Below are positions 1 through 8,758 of a stretch of 64,000 nt of DNA, piece by piece. A program made the translations under genes and the position numbers. The notes beneath the pieces are model-generated. The model made no database searches. It worked only from the letters and a program-made list of their open reading frames with translations, and had not been told where the DNA came from. Source of the DNA: Leifsonia sp. 466MF (GTDB lineage: Bacteria; Actinomycetota; Actinomycetes; Actinomycetales; Microbacteriaceae); contig NZ_LT629696.1 of the NCBI RefSeq assembly GCF_900100265.1, positions 868,001-932,000 on the forward strand, written 5' to 3'. Positions within the stretch are counted from its first letter, which is position 1. The number at the start of each line of letters is the position of its first letter.

Positions 1-60
1 CGCCTGCCGTTGTGCGGGATCGCCGAGGTCAGGGACGGAGAGACGTAGGGAGGCGGTCAT
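1..60 (-). CDS. N-terminal fragment of a downstream gene, probably mycothiol synthase by position
   Basis: Only the first 20 codons are in the window ([20 protein letters not shown]), and the gene runs off the left edge. The ATG is preceded by a very strong Shine-Dalgarno sequence (GAGGAGGAGA, directly before the start) that lies inside the 3' end of glnR, so the two genes overlap by 32 bases in different frames and are probably translationally coupled. In M. tuberculosis the gene after glnR (Rv0818) is mshD (Rv0819), the acetyltransferase that completes mycothiol. The assignment here rests on that gene order alone, because 20 residues are too few to identify a family. Confidence 0.5.
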   Translation of the reverse strand, partial: MTASLRLSVPDLGDPAQRQA

Positions 61-781
61 TCTCCTCCTCGTACACGTTGAACCGGTATCCGACGTTGCG
101 CACGGTGCCGATCAGCGACTCCAGGTCGCCGAGCTTGGCCCGCAGGCGTCGCACGTGGACGTCGACCGTCCGGGTGCCGCCGAAGTAGTCGTACCCCCAC
201 ACCTCGCTGAGCAGCTGCTCGCGGGTGAAGACGCGCGAAGGATGCGTCGCGAAGAAGCGGAGCAGCTCGAACTCCTTGAACGTGAGGTCGAGCTGGCGGC
301 CGTGGGCCTTGGCGGAGTAGCTGGCCTCGTCGATCGTGATGCCGGAGGCCTGGATCTTCGACTGAGAATGCTCCTGCGTCTGGCGCCCGATCGCGAGACG
401 GATGCGCGCATCCAGCTCGGCGGGGCCCGCGGAGTCGAGCACGACGTCGCTGACGCCCCAGTCCGCGCTGACCGCGGTGAGGCCGCCCTCGGTGAGCACC
501 AGGACGAGCGGGACCGTGACGCCGGTCGTCGTGAGGATCTTGCAGAGCGACTTCGCACTCGCCAGGTCGCGCCGCGCATCCACGAAGATGAGGTCGCAGC
601 TCGGGGCGTTCACCAGGGAGGCCGGTTCGGCCGGGATCTGACGCACCCGGTGGCTCAGCAGCGCGAGGGACGGCAGCACCTCCGCGCCCGGACCGGCGGC
701 GTCGGAGACCGAGGAGGTCGCCCCTGGAGTGCGGGGCGCGGTGGGGTTCGGCGCAGAGGTCAGGATCAGAAGCTGCGCCAC
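29..781 (-). CDS. glnR: GlnR-like OmpR-family nitrogen regulator
   Basis: This 250-residue DNA-binding regulator has a degenerate receiver domain (about 1-130) and an OmpR-type winged helix (about 150-235). The winged-helix segments [20 protein letters not shown] and [11 protein letters not shown] closely match actinobacterial GlnR, the orphan regulator of glutamine synthetase, ammonium uptake and nitrate genes. The receiver keeps one aspartate in FVDAR but lacks the usual acidic cluster and the phosphorylation-site context, as in other orphan GlnR proteins. The GTG start at 781 was chosen because GGAGG lies four bases upstream; a longer reading frame upstream has no support. No histidine kinase is adjacent. 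Another OmpR-family regulator is possible, but the C-terminus is distinctive. Confidence 0.78.
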   Translation of the reverse strand: MAQLLILTSAPNPTAPRTPGATSSVSDAAGPGAEVLPSLALLSHRVRQIPAEPASLVNAPSCDLIFVDARRDLASAKSLCKILTTTGVTVPLVLVLTEGGLTAVSADWGVSDVVLDSAGPAELDARIRLAIGRQTQEHSQSKIQASGITIDEASYSAKAHGRQLDLTFKEFELLRFFATHPSRVFTREQLLSEVWGYDYFGGTRTVDVHVRRLRAKLGDLESLIGTVRNVGYRFNVYEEENDRLPTSLRP

Positions 782-886
782 ACATTCCTCCTCACCCGCC
801 GGGAAACCGTGCCGTAATGCTACCGGAAACAGCCGCCCGCCCTGTCCGGCAGCCGCCGCGGGCTCGCGCCGGGGCACAATGGGAGG

Positions 887-1240
887 GTGAGCGACGACAC
901 CCCGGACACCCCGCCGATGCACGTGATGGGTCCGGCTGCCGCGGCCGGCCCTGTGCAGCCGCCGCTGCCGCGATGGGCCACGCTCACCAGCATCGGCGCC
1001 GTGTGGGCCGTCTCGTTGCTGCTGGGCATCCTCATCGCCACGGTGGCGCGATCGGCCGAGTACGCCTCCTGGCTGTCCCTCGCGCTGGGCGTCTCGGTGC
1101 TCCTGGGATTCGTCGCGCAGCTGGCGACGCAGCAGAAGGACGGCTTCATCGACCGGCTCGCGGTGACCTTCGTCGGCAGCTTCATCATCCTGGGCCTGTT
1201 CGGAGGCGTTCTTGCCCTGGTGTCGGCGGCTGCTGGGTAG
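887..1240 (+). CDS. Small membrane protein, three predicted TM segments
   Basis: This 117-residue protein has a Pro/Ala-rich cytoplasmic N-terminus and three hydrophobic stretches near residues 33-54, 58-80 and 90-115. I do not recognise a characterised family. It is divergent from glnR and begins a run of same-strand genes up to 3120. A GTG start is used; GGGAGG abuts it directly and CACAAT lies six bases upstream, so a leaderless start is possible. No catalytic motif is visible. Confidence 0.7.
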   Translation: MSDDTPDTPPMHVMGPAAAAGPVQPPLPRWATLTSIGAVWAVSLLLGILIATVARSAEYASWLSLALGVSVLLGFVAQLATQQKDGFIDRLAVTFVGSFIILGLFGGVLALVSAAAG

Positions 1241-1249
1241 ACTGGCAGC

Positions 1250-1360
1250 ATGCTGGTCGCTCTCGAACTCTTCTTCATCGGCCTTCTGGGCCTGGCCACT
1301 CTCGCCATCCTCGGCGTCTCGGGCGTGGTCGTGTACAACCTCTTCCGCGGTCAGCGCTGA
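1250..1360 (+). CDS. Very small single-pass membrane protein (36 aa)
   Basis: The predicted product is 36 residues: a hydrophobic helix (about residues 3-29, [20 protein letters not shown] and following) and a short basic tail ending YNLFRGQR, which suggests one membrane span with the C-terminus inside. A TAGACT hexamer lies exactly six bases before the ATG and there is no Shine-Dalgarno sequence, the leaderless arrangement seen repeatedly in this window. It starts nine bases after the preceding membrane protein and ends 17 bases before the nitrobindin-like gene. Function unknown; it is below usual ORF-calling thresholds. Confidence 0.6.
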   Translation: MLVALELFFIGLLGLATLAILGVSGVVVYNLFRGQR

Positions 1361-1377
1361 GCCCTGAGGCCGAAGCC

Positions 1378-1974
1378 ATGATCGAGATCCCCACCGATCT
1401 CCCCGCCGAGCTCGTCCCTCTCTCCTGGCTGATCGGCGTCTGGGAGGGCACAGGTGTGCTCGACTACACGGTCGACGAGGAGCACACCCAGCTGGAGTTC
1501 GGCCAGCGTGTCAGCTTCAGCCACGACGGGCTCGGTTACCTCAACTACTCGGCGACCTCGTGGGTGCTCGATGAGCAGAACACGCCGCTCGCCGCTGAGA
1601 CCGGCTACTGGCGGCTGCGCCGCAAGCTGGTCGAGGGCGACGCCGGTCCCGCGATGCTCCCCGGTGTCGGCTCCCGCCCGTTCAACACGGCGCAGTCGGT
1701 CGAGACCCTGCGCAATTCGCACGGCGCCTTCGACATCGATGTCTCGATCATCCATCCCGACGGCGTGAGCGAGATCTACGTCGGCCAGGTGGCCGGTCCG
1801 CGCATCGACCTGGCGACCGACGCGGTGCTGCGGACGGCCGGGGCGAAGGAGTACACCGCGGCGACCCGCCTCTACGGTCTGGTGGACGGCCACCTGCTGT
1901 GGGCATGGGACATCGCCGCCCTGGGCCAGGAGCTGCGCACGCACGCCTCCGCCCGGCTCGCCAAGGTCGACTGA
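1378..1974 (+). CDS. Nitrobindin-like heme-binding beta-barrel protein (FABP-like, DUF1794)
   Basis: The 198-residue protein has the family's N-terminal signature [13 protein letters not shown] (Gly-x-Trp-x-Gly-x-Gly). Nitrobindins form a ten-stranded barrel that holds ferric heme through a C-terminal histidine, and the mycobacterial relatives isomerise peroxynitrite to nitrate. A histidine in LRTHASARL near the C-terminus is in the right region to be the heme ligand (inference). M. tuberculosis Rv0813c, in the same broad neighbourhood as glnR, is the likely counterpart. The ATG at 1378 places the signature at about residue 20, as in homologues. It precedes ygfZ by 12 bases, so the two are probably cotranscribed. 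Confidence 0.8.
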   Translation: MIEIPTDLPAELVPLSWLIGVWEGTGVLDYTVDEEHTQLEFGQRVSFSHDGLGYLNYSATSWVLDEQNTPLAAETGYWRLRRKLVEGDAGPAMLPGVGSRPFNTAQSVETLRNSHGAFDIDVSIIHPDGVSEIYVGQVAGPRIDLATDAVLRTAGAKEYTAATRLYGLVDGHLLWAWDIAALGQELRTHASARLAKVD

Positions 1975-1986
1975 GAGGCGCCGCCG

Positions 1987-3120
1987 ATGTCCGACCAGTT
2001 GGAGCCCGATCAGCGCTCACCGTTCCTCGATCTGCCGGGCGCCGTCGACACCGACGGCACGGGCGTTCCCACGCACTACGGCAGCCCTCTCGCCGAGCAG
2101 CGCGCCCTCGCGGAGCGCGGCGCGATCGTCGACCTGTCCGACCGGGCCGTTCTGACCATCCAGGGTCCGGATCGTCTCAGCTGGCTGAACTCGCTCACGA
2201 GCCAGGCGCTCACCGAGCTGCGGCCGGGGGAGTCGTCGGAGACCCTGCTGCTGGATGTGACGGGTCGCGTCGAGCACGCCGTCCGGCTGGTCGACGACGG
2301 CGAGACCCTGTGGCTGCTGGTGGACCGACCGGAGGCGGAGGGTCTGCTCGGCTGGCTCGACTCCATGCGGTTCATGCTGCGCGTCGAGCTCGCCGACCGC
2401 ACGGCCGACCTCGCCACGATCGGCACGCTGGGCGACCCGCCGCTGCCGCTGGCGGCGCCCAACGCCGTTCCCCTGGTCTGGCACGATCCCTGGCGCGCCG
2501 TGACGCCGGGCGGTCACCAGTACGCGCACGGCGAGCATCCCGGAGCGGGATGGTCGTGGAGCGAGCGCCTCGTCCCGCGCGACGCGCTGCCCTCGATCGT
2601 CGCCCGCGTCCGCTCGGGCGAGCTGTCGGTCGCCGGAACGCTGGCCGCCGACGCCCTGCGCATCGCGGCCTGGCGGCCGCGCTTCTCGACGGAGGTCGAC
2701 GAGCGGACCATCCCGCACGAGCTCGACTGGCTGCGCACGGCGGTGCACCTGAGCAAGGGCTGCTACCGCGGGCAGGAGACCGTCGCCAAGGTGCACAACC
2801 TCGGCCACCCGCCGCGGCGCCTGGTCATGCTTCATCTGGACGGGTCGGAGGGTGTGCTCCCCGCATCCGGAGCCGTCGTCTCGGCCGCCGACCGCGAGGT
2901 GGGTGCCGTGACCTCGTCAGCGGTGCACTACGAGCTGGGTCCGATCGCGCTCGCCGTTGTGAAGCGGTCGACCGATCCCGACGCCACGCTGACCGTCGAG
3001 GCGGACGGCGTGCAGGTCGCCGCCGGGCAGGAGATCGTGGTGCCGCCGGAGGCCGGCTCGGCCGCGCAGGTTCCGCGGATCCCGCGTCTGGGCGCCGTCA
3101 CCCGCACTCCGCGTTCCTGA
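1987..3120 (+). CDS. ygfZ: YgfZ/GcvT-like folate-dependent Fe-S cluster protein
   Basis: This 377-residue protein is related to the T protein of glycine cleavage. The diagnostic motif KGCYRGQETVAK, with the invariant cysteine of the K-G-C-x-x-G-Q-E signature, lies near residue 257. YgfZ proteins use tetrahydrofolate to support assembly or repair of some iron-sulfur clusters; they are not glycine-cleavage enzymes. The N-terminal part (DRLSWLNSLTSQ) is typical. It lies 12 bases after the nitrobindin-like gene, so both proteins of this pair act in redox or iron biology. Confidence 0.87.
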   Translation: MSDQLEPDQRSPFLDLPGAVDTDGTGVPTHYGSPLAEQRALAERGAIVDLSDRAVLTIQGPDRLSWLNSLTSQALTELRPGESSETLLLDVTGRVEHAVRLVDDGETLWLLVDRPEAEGLLGWLDSMRFMLRVELADRTADLATIGTLGDPPLPLAAPNAVPLVWHDPWRAVTPGGHQYAHGEHPGAGWSWSERLVPRDALPSIVARVRSGELSVAGTLAADALRIAAWRPRFSTEVDERTIPHELDWLRTAVHLSKGCYRGQETVAKVHNLGHPPRRLVMLHLDGSEGVLPASGAVVSAADREVGAVTSSAVHYELGPIALAVVKRSTDPDATLTVEADGVQVAAGQEIVVPPEAGSAAQVPRIPRLGAVTRTPRS

Positions 3121-3175
3121 ACGGCTGACGCGACGCCGCTGGGCCGCTGTATCCGGCTGCCGCTTGGCGACCGAG

Positions 3176-3194
3176 TTAGGTTAAGCTAACCTAA
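3176..3194. promoter_or_regulatory. IdeR/DtxR iron box overlapping the promoter of the siderophore ABC operon
   Basis: TTAGGTTAAGCTAACCTAA matches the 19-bp actinobacterial iron box at every position except possibly the centre. The palindrome extends to 10-base arms (3174-3183 and 3187-3196) around AGC. A -35-like TTGGCG (3164-3169) and, 17 bases later, a -10-like TAACCT (3187-3192, inside the box) predict transcription from about 3199-3200. Fe-loaded IdeR/DtxR bound here should block RNA polymerase directly. Confidence 0.88.
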
Positions 3195-3199
3195 CTTTC

Positions 3200-4042
3200 G
3201 TGACTGCGACCGCCGGCCTTCTCGCCTCCGACGTGACCATCGCCTACGACGGCGTCGACGTCGTCCACGGCGCCGACCTCCTCCTCCCGCGCGGGCGCGT
3301 GACCGCCCTCATCGGCCCGAACGGCAGCGGCAAGTCGACACTCCTCCGCGCGATCGCACGGCTGAAGGATGCGCGAGGCGGCTCGGTGCTGCTCCCCGGC
3401 GCGGCAGACGCCGACGCGACGGAGATGGTCGATGCGCTCGCCCTCTCCCGCCCGGAGTTCGCCCGCCGCGTCACCCTCCTCGCCCAGAGCCGTCCGACGC
3501 CCGCGGGCTTGAGCGTCCGCGAGGTCGTCGGCTTCGGCCGTCACCCGTACCGCCGTCGCTTCCGCTCGACCGACCCCGAGGGCCGCGCCGCCATCGACCG
3601 GGCGCTCCAGCTGACCGGTGTCGCGGCGTTCGCCGACCGCGGTGTCGAGTCGCTCTCCGGCGGCCAGTTGCAGCGCGTCTGGCTCGCGTGTTGCCTCGCG
3701 CAGGAGACGGATGTGCTGCTGCTGGACGAGCCGACGACCTACCTCGACCTGCGCTACCAGGTGGAGATCCTCGACCTCGTCCGCGAGCTGGCGGACCTGC
3801 ACGGCGTCACCGTCGGCCTCGTGCTCCACGACCTCGACCAGGCCGCCGCCGTCTCCGACCGCGTCGTGCTCCTGCGCTCCGGCCGCGTCGTCGCCGCCGG
3901 CTCCGCCGCCGAGGTGTACGACCCCGAGCTCCTGACCGACGTCTACGGCATCCGCATCGACGTCGAGACCGATCCGATCTCCGGTGTCCCGCGCACGCGG
4001 GCCGTCGGCGCCCACCACCTCCGAACCGAAAGGACCCGATGA
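3200..4042 (+). CDS. Iron-siderophore ABC transporter ATP-binding protein (FepC/FhuC type)
   Basis: A 280-residue ABC ATPase that powers ferric-siderophore import at the inner face of the membrane. Visible motifs are Walker A GPNGSGKST (39-47), signature LSGGQLQR (about 151-158) and Walker B LLLDEPTTYLDL (about 172-183), followed by the switch region HDLDQA. The TTYLD variant is characteristic of the FepC/FhuC branch. The GTG start lies at the predicted transcription start, with the iron box immediately upstream and no Shine-Dalgarno sequence, so the message is probably leaderless. Its stop overlaps the next start (ATGA). Confidence 0.9.
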   Translation: MTATAGLLASDVTIAYDGVDVVHGADLLLPRGRVTALIGPNGSGKSTLLRAIARLKDARGGSVLLPGAADADATEMVDALALSRPEFARRVTLLAQSRPTPAGLSVREVVGFGRHPYRRRFRSTDPEGRAAIDRALQLTGVAAFADRGVESLSGGQLQRVWLACCLAQETDVLLLDEPTTYLDLRYQVEILDLVRELADLHGVTVGLVLHDLDQAAAVSDRVVLLRSGRVVAAGSAAEVYDPELLTDVYGIRIDVETDPISGVPRTRAVGAHHLRTERTR

Positions 4043-5016
4043 ACATCCGACGACACCTGCCCGTGGCAGCCCTGGCGGTCGCCGCCGCGATCGCGCTGAG
4101 CGGCTGCGGCACGACCGAACCCGCCAGCGGCGAGACGAACGGCGGGGCGGCCCTGACGGTCACCGACGCTCGTGGCGAGAAGGTCCGCCTCGACGGTCCG
4201 GCGAAGGAGGTCGTCGGCACCGAGTGGAACGTGGTCGAGATGCTGCTGACCCTCGGCGTCGAACCGGTGGGCGCCGCGGATGTGAAGGGCTACAGCGCCT
4301 GGGACACCGCGGAGAAGCTGCCGAAGGGCGTGAAGGACATCGGGACGCGCGGGGAGCCGAGCGTCGACACCGTCGCCGCGCTCAAGCCGGACCTGGTGGT
4401 CGCGACGACCGACCTCTCGGACTCCGCCATCGACCAGCTGGAGCGCGTGGCGCCGGTGCTGGTGGTCCGGTCGGCCGACGCCTCCCGGCAGCTGGAGCAG
4501 CTGACCGACAACGTGAACCTGATCGCGAAGGCGACCGGGACGGAGGACCGCGCGAAGACCGAGCTGGCGTCGTTCGACACGGCGGTCGCCGACGGCAAGA
4601 AGAAGCTCGCCGATGCGGGCCTGTCCGGTGCGAAGGTCGCGTTCGCCGACGGATGGGTGCAGGGCAACAGCGTCTCCGTGCGTCCATACGCAGCAGGGTC
4701 GCTGATCTCGGACGTGAACGAGAAGCTCGGGCTCGCCAACCCGTGGAAGCTGAAGGGCGACGAGGCGTACGGCCTCGCCGCGACCGATGTGGAAGGTCTG
4801 ACCTCCCTCGGAGACGTGCAGTTCGCCTACATCGCGAACGACGTCGACGGCAGCGACCCGTTCCAGGGGGCACTGAAGGACAACGCCGTGTGGGCCTCCC
4901 TCCCGTTCGTCACGGCCGGCGACGTGCACCGCCTGCCCGACGGCATCTGGATGTTCGGAGGCCCCGCGTCGATGAAGCAGTACGTCGCGGCGCTGGTCGA
5001 CGCCCTCACGAAGTGA
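4039..5016 (+). CDS. Iron-siderophore ABC transporter substrate-binding lipoprotein
   Basis: The 325-residue protein starts with a lipoprotein signal peptide: basic MNIRR, a hydrophobic core and the lipobox LSGC with the lipidated cysteine at residue 23. The rest fits the FepB/FecB helical-backbone fold, with VVGTEWNVVEMLLTLGVEPV near the N-terminus and the typical sequence KPDLVVATTDLS. It should capture ferric-siderophore outside the membrane and deliver it to the fused permease. It overlaps the ATPase gene by ATGA and the permease gene by GTGA, so the three form one tightly coupled operon. Confidence 0.9.
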   Translation: MNIRRHLPVAALAVAAAIALSGCGTTEPASGETNGGAALTVTDARGEKVRLDGPAKEVVGTEWNVVEMLLTLGVEPVGAADVKGYSAWDTAEKLPKGVKDIGTRGEPSVDTVAALKPDLVVATTDLSDSAIDQLERVAPVLVVRSADASRQLEQLTDNVNLIAKATGTEDRAKTELASFDTAVADGKKKLADAGLSGAKVAFADGWVQGNSVSVRPYAAGSLISDVNEKLGLANPWKLKGDEAYGLAATDVEGLTSLGDVQFAYIANDVDGSDPFQGALKDNAVWASLPFVTAGDVHRLPDGIWMFGGPASMKQYVAALVDALTK

Positions 5017-7088
5017 CACAGGCCGTCGCCGTCCGCCGGGGAGCCGGCGGACGGCTCGCCCTTCTGGCCTGCGCGGCCGCGGTCGCGGTGGTGGCGCTCT
5101 CCCTCATCCACCTCTCGCAGGGGACCGCCGTGCTCGGGCCGGACGCCCTCTGGCGTGCTCTGACCGGGGGAGCGAGGGCGGGGGGATCGGGTGCAGCGCA
5201 GGCGGATGCCGTGCTCGCCGCCTCCCGGCTGCCCCGGCTCGCGGCCGGGCTCGTGGTCGGCGCGACCCTGGGTGCGGCGGGGGCGGCCCTGCAGTCCGTC
5301 TCCCGGAATCCCCTCGCCGCTCCCGACACGCTCGCGGTGAACGCGGGTGCCTACCTGGCCGTCGTCGCCGTCGCCGCCTTCGGCATCTCCCTTCCGGTGC
5401 TCCCGGCCGGAGCGATCGCCTTCTGCGGTGGCCTGATCGCGGCCGTCGTCGTGCTGGGGCTGTCGCGTGGGGGAGCCGGCCCGGTCCGGCTGGTTCTGGC
5501 GGGTTCCGCGCTGACGCTCGCGCTGAGCGGGGTCAGCGGGATGCTGCTGCTCTTCTACTCGCAGGAGACGACCGGTCTGTTCGCGTGGGGCAACGGATCG
5601 CTCGTGCAGACCGGGATGGACGGGGTGCTGCAGCTCCTGCCGCTCGCCGTCGTCGCATTCGCGGGTCTGCTGGTGCTCTGCCGGCGGCTCGACATCCTCG
5701 CCCTCGGTGATGACGGCGCCGTCTCGGTCGGGGTGAACCCGCGCACCACCCGCGCGGTGGTCGTGGTTCTCGCGGTGCTGCTGTCGGCGGTGGCGGTGAC
5801 CATCGCAGGGCCGATCGCGTTCGTCGGGCTGTGCGCGCCCGCGATCGTGCGGCTGCTGGCGTCGCGGGTGCCCGGGCTGGCCCGCCATCGGGCGTTCCTG
5901 CCGGCCTCCGCGGTGGCGGGGATGCTCGTCGTCCTGATCGCCGACGTGCTGCTCCGCGCGGTGTTCGGCGGGCAGGCGGGCGTCGCGGTGCCGACCGGGA
6001 TCGTGACAACGGTCTTCGGCGCCGGCGTGCTCGTGTACCTGGCCTACCGGTCGCGCGACACGTCGTCGAACACCGCGACGAACGCGGCGGTGAAACTGCG
6101 CAGCAGGCGCGCCTTCGTGATCACGCTGGTGGTCTGCTGCGTCGCCCTCGTCGCGGCGCTGGTCGCTGCCGTCCTCCTGGGGGATGCGCGCCTGCTTCTC
6201 GGCGACGTCTGGAACGGCATCACCGGTCGCGCCGGACGCGTGGTGTCCTTCGTACTCGACACGCGCCTCCCGCGGGTCGCCGCAGCACTCCTCGCGGGTG
6301 CGGCACTCGCCCTGGCGGGCACGATCGTGCAGGCGGTGTCGCGCAACCCGCTCGCCGAACCCGCCATCCTCGGCGTGGTCGGGGGAGCGGGCGTTGGAGC
6401 GATCGCCGTCATCACGGCCGTCCCGCTGGCGAGCTTCTGGCTGGTCGGCGGAGCGGCGCTCGCCGGTGCGGCGGCCGCCGCCCTGCTGGTGTTCGGCCTC
6501 GCCGCGCGGCGTGGGCTGGAGCAGAACCGTCTTATCCTGATCGGCATCGGCGTCTCCTCCGGCGCGACCGCCCTGACCAGCCTGTTGATCGTGCTGACCG
6601 ACCCGTTCAACGGCGCGAAAGCCCTGGTGTGGCTGTCCGGCTCGACGTACGGCCGCACGTTCCCGCAGGTGCTGCCGGTGCTGGTGGTGCTGCTGGTCGC
6701 GGTGCCGCTGCTGGCCGCGGCCACGCGGGAGCTCGACATCGTCGGACTCGACCCGGACACCCCGCGGGTGCTCGGCGTCCGGCTCGGCCGCGCCCGGCTC
6801 GGGCTGCTGGCGATCGCGGTCGCCCTCACCGCCGCGGCCGTGGCGGCGGTCGGCGTGATCGCCTTCGTCGGGCTGGTCGCTCCGCACGCCGCCCGATCGC
6901 TGGTCGGACAGCGGCACGCGCGCGTGCTGCCGGTGGCCGCGCTGCTCGGGGCGATCCTCGTCAGCGTCGCCGACACGGTGGGCCGGACGCTGATCGCGCC
7001 CGCGCAGATCCCGGTCGGTCTGGTCACCGCCGTGATCGGGGCGCCGTACTTCCTGTGGCTGCTGTGGAGGTCGCGGGCGGAGGCGTGA
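5013..7088 (+). CDS. Fused double FecCD-type iron-siderophore permease
   Basis: At 691 residues this is twice the usual FecCD permease length. Both halves carry the family's marks: half one (about 1-345) has RLPRLAAGLVVGATLGAAGA and the cytoplasmic coupling loop LDILALGDDGAVSVGVN; half two (about 350-691) has RLPRVAAALLAGAALALAGT and LDIVGLDPDTPRVLGVR. The architecture is that of FhuB, where one polypeptide supplies both membrane halves, with roughly 20 membrane spans expected. The GTG start overlaps the stop of the lipoprotein gene. The single ATPase and lipoprotein upstream complete the importer. Confidence 0.88.
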   Translation: MTQAVAVRRGAGGRLALLACAAAVAVVALSLIHLSQGTAVLGPDALWRALTGGARAGGSGAAQADAVLAASRLPRLAAGLVVGATLGAAGAALQSVSRNPLAAPDTLAVNAGAYLAVVAVAAFGISLPVLPAGAIAFCGGLIAAVVVLGLSRGGAGPVRLVLAGSALTLALSGVSGMLLLFYSQETTGLFAWGNGSLVQTGMDGVLQLLPLAVVAFAGLLVLCRRLDILALGDDGAVSVGVNPRTTRAVVVVLAVLLSAVAVTIAGPIAFVGLCAPAIVRLLASRVPGLARHRAFLPASAVAGMLVVLIADVLLRAVFGGQAGVAVPTGIVTTVFGAGVLVYLAYRSRDTSSNTATNAAVKLRSRRAFVITLVVCCVALVAALVAAVLLGDARLLLGDVWNGITGRAGRVVSFVLDTRLPRVAAALLAGAALALAGTIVQAVSRNPLAEPAILGVVGGAGVGAIAVITAVPLASFWLVGGAALAGAAAAALLVFGLAARRGLEQNRLILIGIGVSSGATALTSLLIVLTDPFNGAKALVWLSGSTYGRTFPQVLPVLVVLLVAVPLLAAATRELDIVGLDPDTPRVLGVRLGRARLGLLAIAVALTAAAVAAVGVIAFVGLVAPHAARSLVGQRHARVLPVAALLGAILVSVADTVGRTLIAPAQIPVGLVTAVIGAPYFLWLLWRSRAEA

Positions 7089-7115
7089 GCGCCGCTGCCC
7101 GAACAGCCGCTTGTT

Positions 7116-7937
7116 TCAGGGGTTCGGCGCCACCGCATCCCACGCCACGGTCAGCTCGCCCAGCCGCCAGCGCGTGCGGCCGCCGACGACCGGCCAGCCC
7201 GCGTCCCGTATCCCCTGTGCCACGGCGATCCACCGCTGGCTCGGGCCGTAGGCGGCGAGGGGCGAGTGGATGCGCCACAGGCGGTCGAGCTGGGCCAGGA
7301 AGTCGTGCACGCGCTCGCCCGGAACGTTCCGGTGGATGAGTGCCTTCGGGAGCCGCTCGGCGACGATCGAGGGGGTGTCCAGACCGCGGAGCCGCAGCGA
7401 GACGGTCAGCGTGCGCGGGCCCGCGGTGTCGAGCTCCACCCAGCTGGAGATGCGCCCGATCTCGTCGCAGGTGCCCTCGACCAGGATGCCGCCCGGCTGC
7501 AGGCGCGCGCGCATCCGCTCCCAGGCCTCGGCGACATCCGCCTCCCGGTACTGCCGCAGCACGTTGAACGCGCGGATCACCGCGGCACGCCGGCCGTCGG
7601 GAAGCGGCACCTCGAAGCCGCCCAGCGCGAACCGGATGCGCGCGTCCGCCGCGAAGCCCGTCCGGCCCTCGCGCACCGCGGCCAGCTGCTCGTTCGCCGT
7701 GCGCACCCGGCCCGGCTCGATCTCGAGGCCGACGACCTCCACATCAGGCCGCACCCGGGCAAGCCGCTGGTGCAGCTCCAGCGCGGTGACCCCGCTGGCA
7801 CCGTAACCGAGGTCGACGACGACCGGGTCCGAGGTGCGGCGGAGCACCGGCTGCGCGGCGATCCAGCGGTCGACACGGCGCAGCCGGTTCGTGTTCGTCG
7901 TGCCACGGGTGACCGTGCCGACCGCACCGGAAGCCAT
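7116..7937 (-). CDS. Class I SAM-dependent methyltransferase of unknown target
   Basis: A 273-residue protein with a Rossmann methyltransferase core: motif I is VVVDLGYGASGVTALEL (about residues 40-56), and an acidic residue in VVGLEIEP would bind the ribose of S-adenosylmethionine. The C-terminal half (GRISSWVELDTAGPRTL and on) is not one I can tie to a substrate. The ATG at 7937 is the only sensible start; GGAGG lies one base away and CAGGAT six bases away, so its initiation mode is unclear. It is divergent from gpmA (69 bases between starts) and convergent with the permease. Confidence 0.75.
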   Translation of the reverse strand: MASGAVGTVTRGTTNTNRLRRVDRWIAAQPVLRRTSDPVVVDLGYGASGVTALELHQRLARVRPDVEVVGLEIEPGRVRTANEQLAAVREGRTGFAADARIRFALGGFEVPLPDGRRAAVIRAFNVLRQYREADVAEAWERMRARLQPGGILVEGTCDEIGRISSWVELDTAGPRTLTVSLRLRGLDTPSIVAERLPKALIHRNVPGERVHDFLAQLDRLWRIHSPLAAYGPSQRWIAVAQGIRDAGWPVVGGRTRWRLGELTVAWDAVAPNP

Positions 7938-8006
7938 GCCTCCATCCTGGCAGCGGGCGGGTCTCCGCCGCGCTCGCCGGCACCGGCGACGCGATAGATT
8001 GGGGGC

Positions 8007-8756
8007 ATGGCCGCTCCCTACACCCTGATCCTCCTGCGCCACGGCAGCAGCGAGTGGAACGAGAAGAACCTGTTCACCGGCTGGGTCGACGTGCGACTCA
8101 GCGAGACCGGCGTCGCCGAGGCGAAGCGGGCGGGCGAACTGCTCCGCGACTCCGGGCTCGAGCCCGATGTGCTGCACACGTCCGTCCTGACGCGCGCGAT
8201 CCAGACCGCGAACTACGCGCTCGACGTCGCCGACCGTCTGTGGATCCCCGTCGAGCGCTCCTGGCGGCTCAACGAGCGTCACTACGGCGCGCTGCAGGGC
8301 CTCGACAAGGCCGAGACGCTCGAGAAGTACGGTCCGGAGCAGTTCCAGCTGTGGCGTCGCTCGTTCGACGTGCCGCCGCCGCCGCTCGCCGACGACAGCG
8401 AGTTCTCGCAGGTCGGCGACCCGCGCTACGCGGGTCTGGGCGACGACCTGCCGCGCACCGAGTGCCTGAAGGACGTCATCGCCCGGATGCTGCCCTACTG
8501 GGAGTCGGACATCACGCGCGACCTCGCCGAGGGCAAGACGGTGCTCGTCACCGCGCACGGCAACTCGCTGCGCGCCCTGGTGAAGCACCTCGACGGCATC
8601 TCCGACGAGGACATCGCCGGCCTCAACATCCCGACCGGCATCCCGCTCGTCTACAAGCTCGGCGAGGACTTCACGCCGCTCGAGCCGTCGTACTACCTCG
8701 ACCCGGAGGCAGCGGCCGCCGGTGCCGCCGCGGTCGCCGCGCAGGGCAAGAAGTAG
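8007..8756 (+). CDS. gpmA: 2,3-bisphosphoglycerate-dependent phosphoglycerate mutase
   Basis: The 249-residue glycolytic enzyme interconverts 3- and 2-phosphoglycerate. It shows the catalytic phosphohistidine motif LRHGSSEWN near residue 10, [13 protein letters not shown], the acid-base region ERHYGALQG and the second catalytic histidine in [10 protein letters not shown]. Length and motifs are standard. TAGATT lies six bases before the ATG, suggesting a leaderless transcript (a GGGGG run in between is too close to act as a normal Shine-Dalgarno). In mycobacteria gpm1 also sits beside senX3-regX3, as here. Confidence 0.95.
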   Translation: MAAPYTLILLRHGSSEWNEKNLFTGWVDVRLSETGVAEAKRAGELLRDSGLEPDVLHTSVLTRAIQTANYALDVADRLWIPVERSWRLNERHYGALQGLDKAETLEKYGPEQFQLWRRSFDVPPPPLADDSEFSQVGDPRYAGLGDDLPRTECLKDVIARMLPYWESDITRDLAEGKTVLVTAHGNSLRALVKHLDGISDEDIAGLNIPTGIPLVYKLGEDFTPLEPSYYLDPEAAAAGAAAVAAQGKK

Positions 8757-8758
8757 CC

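Noticed and set aside
57..785. Long open frames on both strands opposite or overlapping real genes throughout the window
   Set aside because: The high G+C content removes stop codons from alternative frames. These frames have Arg/Pro/Ala-rich translations, no domain motifs, and lie over well-identified genes.
3984..5012. Fused permease starting far upstream, inside the lipoprotein gene
   Set aside because: The upstream extension is an Arg/Gly-rich shadow of the lipoprotein gene. The GTG at 5013, overlapping the lipoprotein stop, fits FecCD homologues.
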